64,000 nucleotides of DNA, from positions 1-64,000 of the forward strand of contig CAMPHU010000002.1 in assembly GCA_946886065.1 (NCBI GenBank), given 5' to 3'. Below are positions 17,693 to 26,577 of this stretch, one piece after another. The stretch is from an uncultured Massilia sp. GTDB taxonomy: Bacteria > Pseudomonadota > Gammaproteobacteria > Burkholderiales > Burkholderiaceae. The notes beneath the pieces are model-generated. The model worked only from the letters and a program-made list of their open reading frames with translations, did not search any database and was not told the DNA's origin. Within the stretch, counting starts at the first letter, position 1. Each line of letters starts with the position of its first letter. The position numbers and the translations under genes are program-made.

Positions 17693-18488
17693 GCTGGGAA
17701 ACGTCCGCCACGGCGCGGGCGCCTGGCCGCCAGGACCGGCCGCACCGGTGGCCGCACGCGACAAGGTCCTGATCCAGGGCTGCATCGTCGCCGTCATGGC
17801 GCTGGCATGGGCCTATCTGTTCTATCTCGATGGCCGGATCCTGCCCGGCACGCCGGAAGAAGCGATGGCCGCCCATTGCGCGCCGGCCGACGTGGGACTG
17901 GGCTTCCTGATGTGGTCGGTGATGATGGTCGGCATGATGGCCGGATCGGCCATGCCGGCCATCCTGCTCTTTGCCGGCGCCCAGGCGCGCCGTGGCAAGG
18001 CGGCCCTGTTGACGCACAGTTTCCTGTTCGGTTCAGGCTATGCGCTGGTATGGATCGGCTTCAGCGCCGTGGCGGCCCTGGCGCAGGCGGCGCTGCACAA
18101 TGCCGCCTTGCTGTCGCCGGCGATGGCGGCGTCCAGTACGCCGCTGAGCGCAGCCATCCTTTGCATGGCGGGGATCTATCAGCTGAGCCCGTTCAAGCAG
18201 GCCTGCCTGGCCCATTGCCGCAGTCCACTCGGCTTCTTCCTGGCCCATTGGCGGGACGGCAGGCTGGGAGCCATACGGATGGGCGTCCGCCATGGCGCCT
18301 ATTGCCTGGGCTGCTGCTGGGCGCTCATGCTCGTGCTGTTCGTGGTGGGCGCGATGAACCTGGCATGGGTCGCGGCGCTCGCGCTGCTGGTGTTGCTGGA
18401 GAAGACGGGGCCGGCCGGCATGCTGGCTGCACGCCTGGCCGGGATCGCGCTGGTCGGATGGGGGCTGGCCTTGCTTGCGGGTGCCTAG
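17655..18488 (+). CDS. DUF2182 predicted metal-binding membrane protein
   Basis: The product has 277 residues and about six or seven transmembrane helices. The segment MWSVMMVGMMAGSAMPA is methionine-rich, and HGAYCLGCCWALM adds a His/Cys cluster; both are conserved DUF2182 features consistent with soft-metal binding in the membrane. The gene starts inside the end of the DUF1326 gene in another frame (38-base overlap), so the two are translationally coupled. ATG 17664 is an alternative start. The likely role is a membrane partner of DUF1326, with the substrate unknown. Confidence 0.85.
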   Translation: MANMRLLLGKVLRLGNVRHGAGAWPPGPAAPVAARDKVLIQGCIVAVMALAWAYLFYLDGRILPGTPEEAMAAHCAPADVGLGFLMWSVMMVGMMAGSAMPAILLFAGAQARRGKAALLTHSFLFGSGYALVWIGFSAVAALAQAALHNAALLSPAMAASSTPLSAAILCMAGIYQLSPFKQACLAHCRSPLGFFLAHWRDGRLGAIRMGVRHGAYCLGCCWALMLVLFVVGAMNLAWVAALALLVLLEKTGPAGMLAARLAGIALVGWGLALLAGA

Positions 18489-18505
18489 CTTGCTGCGGCG
18501 GACAC

Positions 18506-19123
18506 TTACCAGACCGGCGTCGTATGGCGCCAGGCCGGCAGTTCCTGCACCCGTGCGAACCACGCGATCAGGTGCGGATATCCTTCCAGCGGCAGGCGCG
18601 CCTGTTCCAGGTACATCAGCGGGGCCGCCACCGCGTAGTCGGCCAGGGTGAGCGCGTCGCCCACCAGCCAGCGGCGCTGCGCCAGATGGGCATCGGCCAC
18701 CGCCGCCGCGCGGTGCAGGTCGGCGGCGCCGCGCGCCAGCTCCACCGGATCCGGGCCGGCGCCCGTGACGATCCGCTTCCAGATGTTTTCCCACGTGAGC
18801 ACGCCGACCGCCGGCGAGAAATGCTGGCCTGCCCAGAACATCCAGCGGTGCACGTCCGCGCGCGCCACCGGGGCTTGCGGGTAAACGGTTTGCCCCGGCG
18901 TCCGGTCCGCCAGGTACTGCATGATCGCGCACGATTCCCACAGCACGAAGTCCTTGTCGACCAGGACCGGGACCTTGCTGTTGGGGTTCATTTCTTCCAG
19001 GCGGCGGCGATCGCCTGCGCTGCCCAGGTTGATCTCGACCAGGTCGAGGGCGACGCCGAGGTGATCGGCCGCCATCGTTACCCGGCGCGAGTTGGACGAC
19101 AAGGGATGGTGGTAGAGCTGCAT
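18506..19123 (-). CDS. Glutathione S-transferase family protein
   Basis: The 205-residue protein has an N-terminal thioredoxin-like domain (MQLYHHPLSSNSRRV, with the catalytic Ser/Asn loop SSNSRR and the cis-proline motif NSKVPVL followed by WESCAI) and a C-terminal helical domain. It would conjugate or reduce substrates with glutathione in the cytoplasm. ATG 19123 has AAGGAGA upstream, which excludes the 13-residue longer frame. It lies 57 bases downstream of a WYL-family regulator on the same strand and may be co-transcribed with it. Confidence 0.9.
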   Translation of the reverse strand: MQLYHHPLSSNSRRVTMAADHLGVALDLVEINLGSAGDRRRLEEMNPNSKVPVLVDKDFVLWESCAIMQYLADRTPGQTVYPQAPVARADVHRWMFWAGQHFSPAVGVLTWENIWKRIVTGAGPDPVELARGAADLHRAAAVADAHLAQRRWLVGDALTLADYAVAAPLMYLEQARLPLEGYPHLIAWFARVQELPAWRHTTPVW

Positions 19124-19180
19124 TGCTGTCTCCTTCAGGTTGGATACGGCAATGCTAGGCAAAGGCGCTGACAGATCCTG

Positions 19181-19873
19181 TCAGGAGAGTTCCTGGATGC
19201 CGCATTCCTGGCGCCACTGGCGCAGCAGCTGGTGGCGCGGCGTGGGGTAGCGTTCGGCGCTCGGCTCGGCCTGCACGATGCGGTCGATGCGGAAGTGGCG
19301 GATCGCGCCGCGCAGCTCGCACCATGCGGCCAGCACCCGGCGGCCCTGGAAGAAGGCCAGCGCGAAGGGCCAGACGATGCGCTGCGACGCCGCGGCCTGC
19401 TCGTCGCGGTAGTCGATGCGCAGCTTGCACTGGTGGCGGATCGCCTCGCGCGCGGGCTGGATGAACGGATCCGGCCCGGTCTGCTCGGGGCCGGCGGGCA
19501 CCCACAGGCTGGTGTCGGCCATGTGGTCGCGCAGGTCGCGCGGCGTGGCGGTGGCGATCTTGGCCAGCGCGCGCTCGGCGGCGGTGCTCAGCGCGGCGTC
19601 GCCCTGGTGGCGTACCCAGCGCGCGCCCAGCACCAGGGCCTCGAGTTCGTCGCTGTCGAACATCAGCGGCGGCAGGAAGAAGCCGGTGCGCAGCATATAC
19701 CCGACGCCGGCCGAGCCTTCGACCGGGGCGCCGAGCTGGGCCAGGGACTTGATGTCGCGGTAGATGGTGCGTTCGGACACGCCGAGCTGCTCGGCCAGGG
19801 CGCCGGCCGTCACGGGACGGCGGTTGCCGCGCAAGGCGTCCATCAGTTGGAAAAGGCGTCCTGTGCGGCTCAT
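19181..19873 (-). CDS. HTH-WYL transcriptional regulator (YafY type)
   Basis: The product has 230 residues. An N-terminal winged helix (SRTGRLFQLMDALRGNRRPV, with recognition helix SERTIYRDIKSL) is followed by a WYL domain (about 135-215; IVWPFALAFFQGRRVLAAWC is the WYL core). WYL domains bind ligands or nucleic acids and set the activity of the HTH. It precedes the GST gene and probably regulates this short operon. The ligand is unknown. Confidence 0.88.
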   Translation of the reverse strand: MSRTGRLFQLMDALRGNRRPVTAGALAEQLGVSERTIYRDIKSLAQLGAPVEGSAGVGYMLRTGFFLPPLMFDSDELEALVLGARWVRHQGDAALSTAAERALAKIATATPRDLRDHMADTSLWVPAGPEQTGPDPFIQPAREAIRHQCKLRIDYRDEQAAASQRIVWPFALAFFQGRRVLAAWCELRGAIRHFRIDRIVQAEPSAERYPTPRHQLLRQWRQECGIQELS

Positions 19874-19942
19874 CGTGCTCCTATGCGTGGCGGGGAACGA
19901 AGATGATATCGGGCTCGCCGCCGCTGGGCAAGAAGCCGCCTG

Positions 19943-20551
19943 CTAGTCAGCCAGGTGGCGGTCGATGAGGGACGCCACCCGTCCGGCGAAGGCGCAGCCG
20001 ACATCGTGGTCGCCGTGGGGGAAGACGTGCAGTTCCGCCTGCGGAAGCAGGGAAGCCAGGCGCTCGCCAGCCGCGAGGGGGCTGATCGGGTCGGCGTCGC
20101 CCCACAGCAGCAAGGTCGGAATGCGGAGCCGGGGCAAGCTGGACGAGAGATCTTGCTGGTAGCTGGCGAACCAGTCCGGCAAGCCGGGATGGGCGGCGCG
20201 GACGGCCGGGCGCCAGTCCTGGGCGCCGAGCGCGGACATCGGCAGCCCGCCCGAGGTCGCGCTCAGCACCAGATGGGTGATGAGCTCGGGCTTGCGCAGG
20301 CTTGCCAGCAGGGCGACGACGCCGCCCATCGATTGTGCGATCAGTGCGCCGGGACGGTCGATGTGCTCAAGCAGCCTGGAAGCCAGGTCGTCGAGGCCGC
20401 GAACAGCCGGGTCGGGTGGAATACCGCCGAAGCCGGGCCAGCTCACATGCACCTGCGGGGCAGGATGGGCCAGCAAGGCGGACGCGGGGCGCCAGAATTC
20501 CGTACGGCCGAGCGCGCCCGGCAGGAAATACAGCGCGGACGGCGCGCCCAC
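19943..20551 (-). CDS. Alpha/beta hydrolase
   Basis: The compact 202-residue alpha/beta hydrolase has nucleophile elbow AQSMGG (Ser), acid in LLLWGDADPISP (Asp) and catalytic histidine in PHGDHD. The oxyanion-side motif FLPGALG lies near the N terminus. No signal peptide is seen. The start is GTG 20551, immediately after the TGA of the upstream exoD-like gene with no gap, so translation is almost certainly coupled. The substrate is not predictable. Confidence 0.85.
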   Translation of the reverse strand: MGAPSALYFLPGALGRTEFWRPASALLAHPAPQVHVSWPGFGGIPPDPAVRGLDDLASRLLEHIDRPGALIAQSMGGVVALLASLRKPELITHLVLSATSGGLPMSALGAQDWRPAVRAAHPGLPDWFASYQQDLSSSLPRLRIPTLLLWGDADPISPLAAGERLASLLPQAELHVFPHGDHDVGCAFAGRVASLIDRHLAD

Positions 20552-21175
20552 TCAGCCGGCCAGGCGGCCGAAGACTTCGCGCGCGGCCAGGCCGCCGCCG
20601 CCGATCAGCAAGGCGAAATACAGGATGGTAAGGACATTGCTGATGTGACCCAGCAGCACGCACACGCCGTCACGCTGCAGCAGGCCGATGGCGAAGAACA
20701 GCAGCGCCACAGCCGGGAAGGTATTGCTGAACGGGATCAGGCCGAAAGGCATCATCAGCAAGACGGCGCCCAGGATCAGCGCCAGGTTGTTCAGGTGCTG
20801 GATGGGACCGTCCGCGACCAGCCAATGGATGCGATCGGGACGGCTCACCTTTTCGAGCTTGTACAGCAGGGGCAGCGCCTTGCGCAGCACCGGGCGCAGC
20901 TTCTTGGTGCCGATGTGGCGGTGTTTCAGGCTGGACGGAATCCACAGGTCGCGCCCGAACAGGCGGCTCACGCCGATCAGGAGGATGGCGGCGCCGAACA
21001 CCGTGCTCACGCCGGGGATGGAAATCGGGATCAGGAACACCAGGGTCAGCAGCGCGGTCAGGATCAGCAGGCCCTCGCTGCCGACGCGGTGGATCAGCTC
21101 GCTCAGGGTGATGCCGGTGGGCGGCAGGGAGCGGACCAGGGAGCGGAGCTTCAGGGAAAGCGGTTCAGCGTGCAT
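20552..21175 (-). CDS. ExoD family membrane protein
   Basis: The 207-residue product has several hydrophobic helices (LLILTALLTLVFLIPISIPG, NLALILGAVLLMMPFGLIPF, ALLFFAIGLLQRDGVCVLLG). The pattern GITLSELIHRVGSEGLL followed by a PxPxPG-like turn is typical of ExoD proteins, named for a Rhizobium exopolysaccharide locus. The molecular role is unclear. ATG 21175 has GGAAG upstream; the 59-residue longer frame is not supported. It is transcribed with the hydrolase directly downstream. Confidence 0.83.
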   Translation of the reverse strand: MHAEPLSLKLRSLVRSLPPTGITLSELIHRVGSEGLLILTALLTLVFLIPISIPGVSTVFGAAILLIGVSRLFGRDLWIPSSLKHRHIGTKKLRPVLRKALPLLYKLEKVSRPDRIHWLVADGPIQHLNNLALILGAVLLMMPFGLIPFSNTFPAVALLFFAIGLLQRDGVCVLLGHISNVLTILYFALLIGGGGLAAREVFGRLAG

Positions 21176-21359
21176 TGCGTGGACTTCCGTCGTGCTTGAT
21201 GGGGGTTCATGGGGCGGACATCGCCGGTGCGTGCGCATCTTCGGGTGGCCGGCCGACAGTATAGTGGAGCGGAGGCCGGGACCGCTTGCACGCTTGGCCG
21301 CAGCGTCACGAAAACCCCACAACACGTCGCAAAAGCGATGGAAAAGCGTCACCGGCTTG

Positions 21360-21923
21360 TCATTGCCACAACGAGCGCCACCAGCTGGTCTTGCCGCGCA
21401 AGTCCTTCAGGGTTTCGAAAGGCGTGGCCTCGAAGCGGGCGTCGTCCTCGTCGTGTCGGTAGCCGGAGAACTCCTTGGCGAGGATGAGAGGGATGTCCAT
21501 ATGATAATGCCCCTCGAAGTGTTCGCTGTCCATCGGCTCCACCTGGGCCAGCAGCTCGTGCAGGCGCCCGGGGACTTGCCCCTTGCAGAACACGTTCTCG
21601 GGATCGTCGTCGCTTTCGTAGCGGACTTCCCACACCTGGCGGCCGTCCTGCCACAGCGCGCTGGCGACGAAGCCGACGTGTTCCTCGATGTCGCAGGACA
21701 GGGCCTGGCAGGCGGCGGACAGCCTGGCCATGCAGTCGGCGCCGACGATGCGGTGCCCGCTGCCGCGCGCCGCGACGAGGAAGGCGCCGTCCGGCAAGGG
21801 ATGGGCGACGACGCCGTCGAAGGGATAGCTGCTCTCTTCGTCGGTGTGCGCAAGCTCGAGCCGCGACAGGACTTCGTCCGGCTCCAGCCCCTTCACGGCG
21901 ACCCAGGACAAGGCGATGCCCAT
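21360..21923 (-). CDS. Hypothetical conserved protein
   Basis: The acidic, soluble 187-residue protein has no signal peptide or membrane helix. It begins MGIALSWVAVKGLEPDEVL and contains mixed alpha/beta segments with several Trp and Glu residues (ALWQDGRQVWEVRYESDDD). I do not recognise a family. It stands alone, with 184 bases to the exoD-like gene and 97 bases from the ABC exporter genes. Confidence 0.6.
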   Translation of the reverse strand: MGIALSWVAVKGLEPDEVLSRLELAHTDEESSYPFDGVVAHPLPDGAFLVAARGSGHRIVGADCMARLSAACQALSCDIEEHVGFVASALWQDGRQVWEVRYESDDDPENVFCKGQVPGRLHELLAQVEPMDSEHFEGHYHMDIPLILAKEFSGYRHDEDDARFEATPFETLKDLRGKTSWWRSLWQ

Positions 21924-22020
21924 CAGGCTTGTCCCATGTTGTATGCAGTGTTCATGGTGACAGCATAGCGAAACCAGGCCGCGGGAAATCCTCAGTTTGT
22001 CACAACCGGCTTGGCCGCGG

Positions 22021-23781
22021 CTACTGGGCCGCGATCTGCTGGAGCAGGTAGAGACGCTGGTACAGGCCGCCCTCGATGCGCATCAGCTCCTCGTGCGCTC
22101 CCGCTTCCGAGATCCTGCCGTGATTCAGCACGATGATGCGGTCCGCCTCGCGGATGGTCGACAGCCGGTGCGCGATCGCGATGATGGTCACCTTGCCGCG
22201 CAATTCCTCCAGCGCCTGCTGGACGATCTGCTCGGTGGCGCTGTCGATGCGCGAGGTGGCCTCGTCCAGCAGCAGGATGCGCGGCTCGCCGGCCAGCGCC
22301 CGCGCGACCGCCACCAGCTGCTTCTGGCCCGAGGACAGGCGCGAGCCGCCTTCGCCCAGCTGGGTATCGTAGCCCTGTTCCAGCGCCGCGATGAAGCCGT
22401 GGGCGTGGGCGGCGCGCGCGGCCGCCTCGATGCGCTCCATCGGCAGGCCGCGGCCCATGTCGATGTTCTCGCGCGCGCTGGCGGCCAGGATGAAGGGGTC
22501 CTGGGGCACCAGTCCGACCTCGTTGCGGAAGCGCTCGTTGCCGATGCCGGCCAGCGGCAGGCCGCCGATCTCGATGCTGCCCTGGTCCGCGGTGTAGTAG
22601 CGCAGCAGCAGCGACAACAGGGTCGACTTGCCGCTGCCGGTATGGCCGACGATGCCGAAGAAGGCGCCTTGCGGAATGTCGAGCGACAGGTCGTGCAGCA
22701 CCGGCTGGCCCGGCACGTAGGCGAAGCCCAGGTGGCGCACCCGCACCGCCGGCGCATGCGGATCGGCGGACGCCTGCGTGCCGCTGCGCCCCGGTGCATG
22801 CTCCGGCGCGCCCTCCTCGTCGAGCAGGGCGGCCACGCGCGAGGTGGCGACCACCGCCTGCTGCAGGCCGCTGAACTGCATGGTGATCTGGATCAGCGGT
22901 TCCACCACGCGCGCGATATAGCTGATGAAGGCGTACAGCACGCCGACTTCCACCGCGTTCATCTGGCGCTGGCCGAAGCCGTAGATCACCACCGCCAGCA
23001 GCACCACGTTGAGCAGGTCGAGGGCGGGACGCAGCAGCAGGGCGTTGGCGCGCAGCTCGGCCAGGCGCGCGGTGTAGTGGGCGCGGTTGGTGCCCAGGAA
23101 GCGCTCGCCGAAGCGGCTTTCCGCGTTGCTGGCCTGGAGCACGCTCATGCCGCCGATCGATTCCGCCATCTGGCCGTTGATGTCGCTGCGCAGCGCGCGC
23201 GCCCTGGTCACCGCCGGCGCCGACAGGCGCTGGTAGAGCCAGACGATGCCCAGCACCGCCGGCACCAGGGTCAGCACGATCAGCATCAGGCGCCAGTCGA
23301 GCCAGGCCATGGCGATCAGGGTGCCGACCAGGACGATGCTGCTGTCGAGGATCACGAACAGCACCTGGATGTACAGGGTCTTGACCGCTTCGGTGTCGTT
23401 GGTCACGCGGCTGACCAGCTGGCCGGTGATGGCGCGGTCGAAGAAGGCCATCGGCAGGCGCAGCACGTGGCCGTAGACCCATTCGCGCAGGCGCTGCACC
23501 GAGCGCATGGCCACGCCCGACAGCCGGATCAGCTGCAGGTAGCGGATCCAGGACGACAGCCAGCCGGTGACCACCAGCCCGCCCAGCAGCAGCGCCATGC
23601 GCGGCCAGTCCAGCGCGCGCGGCAGCAGGTGGTCGTCGATCAGCGCCTTGCCCAGGATCGGGCCGATCACTTCGAGCAGGGCGGCCAGGGTCAGCCACAG
23701 CACGGCCCAGACCAGGTGGCGGCGCTCGGGATCGGCCGCGCGGCGCAGCAGCCCGAAGGCGCGCCGGGCCTGGACGCGCAT
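22021..23781 (-). CDS. ABC exporter half-transporter, canonical ATPase site (MdlB-like)
   Basis: The 586-residue type I exporter half has six transmembrane helices in residues 20-310 and a C-terminal nucleotide-binding domain. The Walker A is GHTGSGKST, the signature LSSGQ and the Walker B ILLLDEATS, with the catalytic glutamate present. It starts 28 bases after the stop of its partner gene, and the pair resembles the MdlA/MdlB (SmdAB-like) heterodimers. Such transporters move drugs or lipids across the inner membrane; the actual substrate cannot be deduced. The N-terminal start MRVQARRAFG has AAGGCGG upstream. Confidence 0.88.
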   Translation of the reverse strand: MRVQARRAFGLLRRAADPERRHLVWAVLWLTLAALLEVIGPILGKALIDDHLLPRALDWPRMALLLGGLVVTGWLSSWIRYLQLIRLSGVAMRSVQRLREWVYGHVLRLPMAFFDRAITGQLVSRVTNDTEAVKTLYIQVLFVILDSSIVLVGTLIAMAWLDWRLMLIVLTLVPAVLGIVWLYQRLSAPAVTRARALRSDINGQMAESIGGMSVLQASNAESRFGERFLGTNRAHYTARLAELRANALLLRPALDLLNVVLLAVVIYGFGQRQMNAVEVGVLYAFISYIARVVEPLIQITMQFSGLQQAVVATSRVAALLDEEGAPEHAPGRSGTQASADPHAPAVRVRHLGFAYVPGQPVLHDLSLDIPQGAFFGIVGHTGSGKSTLLSLLLRYYTADQGSIEIGGLPLAGIGNERFRNEVGLVPQDPFILAASARENIDMGRGLPMERIEAAARAAHAHGFIAALEQGYDTQLGEGGSRLSSGQKQLVAVARALAGEPRILLLDEATSRIDSATEQIVQQALEELRGKVTIIAIAHRLSTIREADRIIVLNHGRISEAGAHEELMRIEGGLYQRLYLLQQIAAQ

Positions 23782-23809
23782 GTCGGCGCTGTTGCTCGCC
23801 GCCTTGTTC

Positions 23810-25561
23810 TCAGCTGGCTTCAAGGCTGGCCTCCAGTTGCTGGTAGCGCCACTGGCTGGCGTACCAGCCATCCAATGCGAGCAGTTCGTCGTGGGTGCCT
23901 GCTTCGGCGATGCGGCCGTCGCGCAGGACGATGATGCGGTCGGCGCCCACCACGGCCGACAGGCGGTGGCTGGCGATGATCGCCGCCCGTTCCGGCCTGG
24001 CCTGGCGCAGCTCGGCCAGGTGTTCGAGGATGCGGGTCTCGGTGCCGGTGTCCACCGCCGACAGGGCGTCGTCGAGCAGCAGCAGGGCGCTGTCGGCCAG
24101 CAGCGAGCGCGCGATCGCCACGCGCTGGCGCTGCCCGCCGGAGAGCGTGATGCCCTTTTCGCCGACCGGGGTGTCGTAGCCGTGCGGGAAGCGCAGGATA
24201 TCGTCGTGGATCGCGGCCATCCTCGCGGCCTGCTCGATCTCCGCGCGCGAGGCGCCGGGGCGGGCCAGCGCGATGTTCTCGGCGATGGTGGCCGAGAACA
24301 GGAAGGACTCCTGCGGCACCCAGCTGGTGGCCGCGCGCAATGCACTCAGGCGATACGCCTCCAGGGGCTGGCCGGCCCAGGTGACGCGGCCCGCCTGCGG
24401 CGTGGCCTGGCGCAGCAGCACCCGCAGCAGGGTCGATTTGCCGGCGCCGGTCGGGCCGACCAGGCCCAGGGTCTGGCCGGGTTGCAGCGTGACCGACACC
24501 TTGTCCAGCGCCGGCTTCCCTTGCTCGTGGTAGGCGAACGTGACGCCCTCCAGCTTGAGGGCGCCCTTGCCGACTTCCTCCAGCGTGCCCTTGTCTTCGA
24601 CCGTGAGCGGGGCGTCGAGCAGGGGCTGCAGGCGCGCCAGGCCGGCGCGTCCGCGCTCGATCAGCGACAGCACCCAGCCGGCCGCGAACATCGGCCAGAT
24701 CAGCTGGCCCAGGTACATCGTGAAACTGGTGAGCGCGCCCACCGTCAACTGGTTCTGCCACACCAGGTAGCCGCCCAGGCCCAGGGTCAGGCCGGTGGCG
24801 GCGGTGAGGGTCAGGCCGACCGCCGGCTCGTAGGCGGCTTCCCATCGCTTGGCTTCCAGGCTGGCGCCGGAGGCGTGTCCCGCCAGCTCCGCGAACTGTT
24901 GGGCGCTGCGCTGTTCCAGGCCGAGGGCGCGCAGGGTGCGCACGCCGGACAGCGATTCCTGCACGTGGTCGTTGAGCGCCGAGAAGCGCTTGAGCGCGTC
25001 GGCTTCGGCGGTATGGATGTGGCTCGAGATGCGCCAGAAGGCGTAGGCCATCAGCGGGAAAGGCAGCAGGGCGATGGCGGCCAGGCGCCAGTCGACGCCG
25101 AGCGTCATGATCCCCAGCACCATGAGCAGGGTCAGGGTGCCGTCGAAGCCGGCCAGCATCGCTTCGCCGGCCGCCATCTCGATCGCGTCGATGTCGTTGG
25201 TCGCCAGGGCCATCAGGTCGCCGGTGCGCTGGCGCTGGTAGAAGGCGGGGCCCTGGCTGGACAGGCGCGCATACAGCCGGGTGCGCAGCTCCACGCCCAG
25301 CTTGTAGGCGGCCGAATAGAGGCGGATGCGCCAGCTCACGCGCAACACGTAGATCGCCAGCCCCAGGCCGAGCAGCTGGGCCAGGCCCACCAGCAGCGCG
25401 CGCTGGTCCAGGCTGTGCGCCGCCAGGCCGTCGATCAAGGCGCCCACCTTGCGCGGGATGAGGATCGTGCACAGGGCGACGCCCGCCAGCATCACCGCCG
25501 ACGAGGCATAGGATTGCCAGTGCCGGCGCACGAAGTCGCCGATCAGCCTTGCCAGACTCAT
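23810..25561 (-). CDS. ABC exporter half-transporter, degenerate Walker B (MdlA-like)
   Basis: The 583-residue product has a six-helix transmembrane domain and an ATPase domain: Walker A GPTGAGKST, signature LSGGQ, Walker B LLLLDDALS. Aspartate replaces the catalytic glutamate after Walker B, so one of the two composite ATP sites in the heterodimer is probably slow or non-hydrolytic, as is known for several heterodimeric exporters. It is the upstream gene of a two-gene operon with the canonical half-transporter. Confidence 0.88.
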   Translation of the reverse strand: MSLARLIGDFVRRHWQSYASSAVMLAGVALCTILIPRKVGALIDGLAAHSLDQRALLVGLAQLLGLGLAIYVLRVSWRIRLYSAAYKLGVELRTRLYARLSSQGPAFYQRQRTGDLMALATNDIDAIEMAAGEAMLAGFDGTLTLLMVLGIMTLGVDWRLAAIALLPFPLMAYAFWRISSHIHTAEADALKRFSALNDHVQESLSGVRTLRALGLEQRSAQQFAELAGHASGASLEAKRWEAAYEPAVGLTLTAATGLTLGLGGYLVWQNQLTVGALTSFTMYLGQLIWPMFAAGWVLSLIERGRAGLARLQPLLDAPLTVEDKGTLEEVGKGALKLEGVTFAYHEQGKPALDKVSVTLQPGQTLGLVGPTGAGKSTLLRVLLRQATPQAGRVTWAGQPLEAYRLSALRAATSWVPQESFLFSATIAENIALARPGASRAEIEQAARMAAIHDDILRFPHGYDTPVGEKGITLSGGQRQRVAIARSLLADSALLLLDDALSAVDTGTETRILEHLAELRQARPERAAIIASHRLSAVVGADRIIVLRDGRIAEAGTHDELLALDGWYASQWRYQQLEASLEAS

Positions 25562-25582
25562 TGTAGTTCCTGATTGCTGCCC

Positions 25583-25610
25583 GAAAAATAAAAGCGGGCC
25601 GAAGCCCGCT
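25583..25610 (-). terminator. Rho-independent terminator after the phasin gene
   Basis: On the minus strand a perfect 7-bp stem (AGCGGGC/GCCCGCT) closed by a TTCG tetraloop is followed by TTTATTTTT. It separates the phasin transcript from the ABC exporter operon. Confidence 0.88.
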
Positions 25611-25657
25611 AGTGTAGTCGGTTTGCCAGCGCGCTGCAGCGCCGGTCGCGTCCGCTT

Positions 25658-26365
25658 TTACTTGCGGCGCTTGCCGCCCTGGGCAGGCGCCGGCTCGATC
25701 TTCGGCAGCTCGACGGCGTCGCTCGCGGAGACCGGCGCGGACAGCGGATGCGGCACCACGGCGGCCTTCGGTGCGCCCTTGCCGGCCGCCTTGGCGATCG
25801 GCTTGGGTTCGGCCACCGGCGCCGGCTCCTCGACCACGGCGATGGTCTCCGCCACCACGGCCGGTTCCTGCGATTCGACGTGTTCCTGGAGGTAGGCGGC
25901 CAGCTGCCCGGTTTCCGCTTTCACGGGTTCGGCGACGGTCTCGGCGACGGCCTGCACCGCCTCCTGCGTGGCCTGGACTGCCGGCTGGACCGCCTCGGCA
26001 GCGGCTGCCGGCGCAGGCGCAGGCAGCGCGGCGGGAGCCGCTGCGCCGCGCAGGGCCTGGGCCTGGACGCCGCTGGCGATGCTGAACAGTTCGCGGCCGT
26101 AGGTGAACAGGCTGCGGAACTGTTCCTCGGCGTGGCTGCGCAGGGCCAGTTGCAGTGTCGGCAAATCCTGCGGGCTGGTGGCGGCGAACAGCTCGCGCAC
26201 GGCTTGCGAGGAGCGCTCGACCGAATCGCGCGAGGTGGAGAGGTTCAGGGCAAGGACCCGGCTGGCATTGTCGAGGGCCTGCCTGGTCACGGAACGGAAC
26301 AGGGCGAATTGCGCCTCCAGCTGGGCGGTGCGTGCTGCGGTCAGTTGCTCGGGAAGTGAAGTCAT
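25658..26365 (-). CDS. Phasin family protein
   Basis: The 235-residue product has an N-terminal helical phasin domain over about residues 1-110 (LEAQFALFRSVTRQALDNAS, and the typical AAFTSPQDLPTLQ-like loop seen here as FAATSPQDLPTLQ). The C-terminal half is low-complexity Ala/Pro/Val/Glu, ending in a basic KRRK tail. Phasins coat polyhydroxyalkanoate granules, so the organism probably stores PHA. The long Ala/Pro tail is similar to tails that bind DNA in PHA-associated histone-like proteins, but it is less basic than those. AAGGAAATC precedes the ATG. Confidence 0.88.
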   Translation of the reverse strand: MTSLPEQLTAARTAQLEAQFALFRSVTRQALDNASRVLALNLSTSRDSVERSSQAVRELFAATSPQDLPTLQLALRSHAEEQFRSLFTYGRELFSIASGVQAQALRGAAAPAALPAPAPAAAAEAVQPAVQATQEAVQAVAETVAEPVKAETGQLAAYLQEHVESQEPAVVAETIAVVEEPAPVAEPKPIAKAAGKGAPKAAVVPHPLSAPVSASDAVELPKIEPAPAQGGKRRK

Positions 26366-26577
26366 GTGATTTCCTTGTCGGTCAAATTATGGCGCACTGC
26401 AATATAACTAGTGTATCCACGATTTGACGGTGTTGCAACGCACAATCGCAAGCCATTTGTTTTGGGTAATATTGCGTAGCAGCATTAACACCGCGGCATT
26501 GTTTTCTAATTGCATTATTTGGCGTCAGCCCTGCTGCAAAATCGCTACAATCGGCTATCCCAAGAGAAGGAGTGGCC

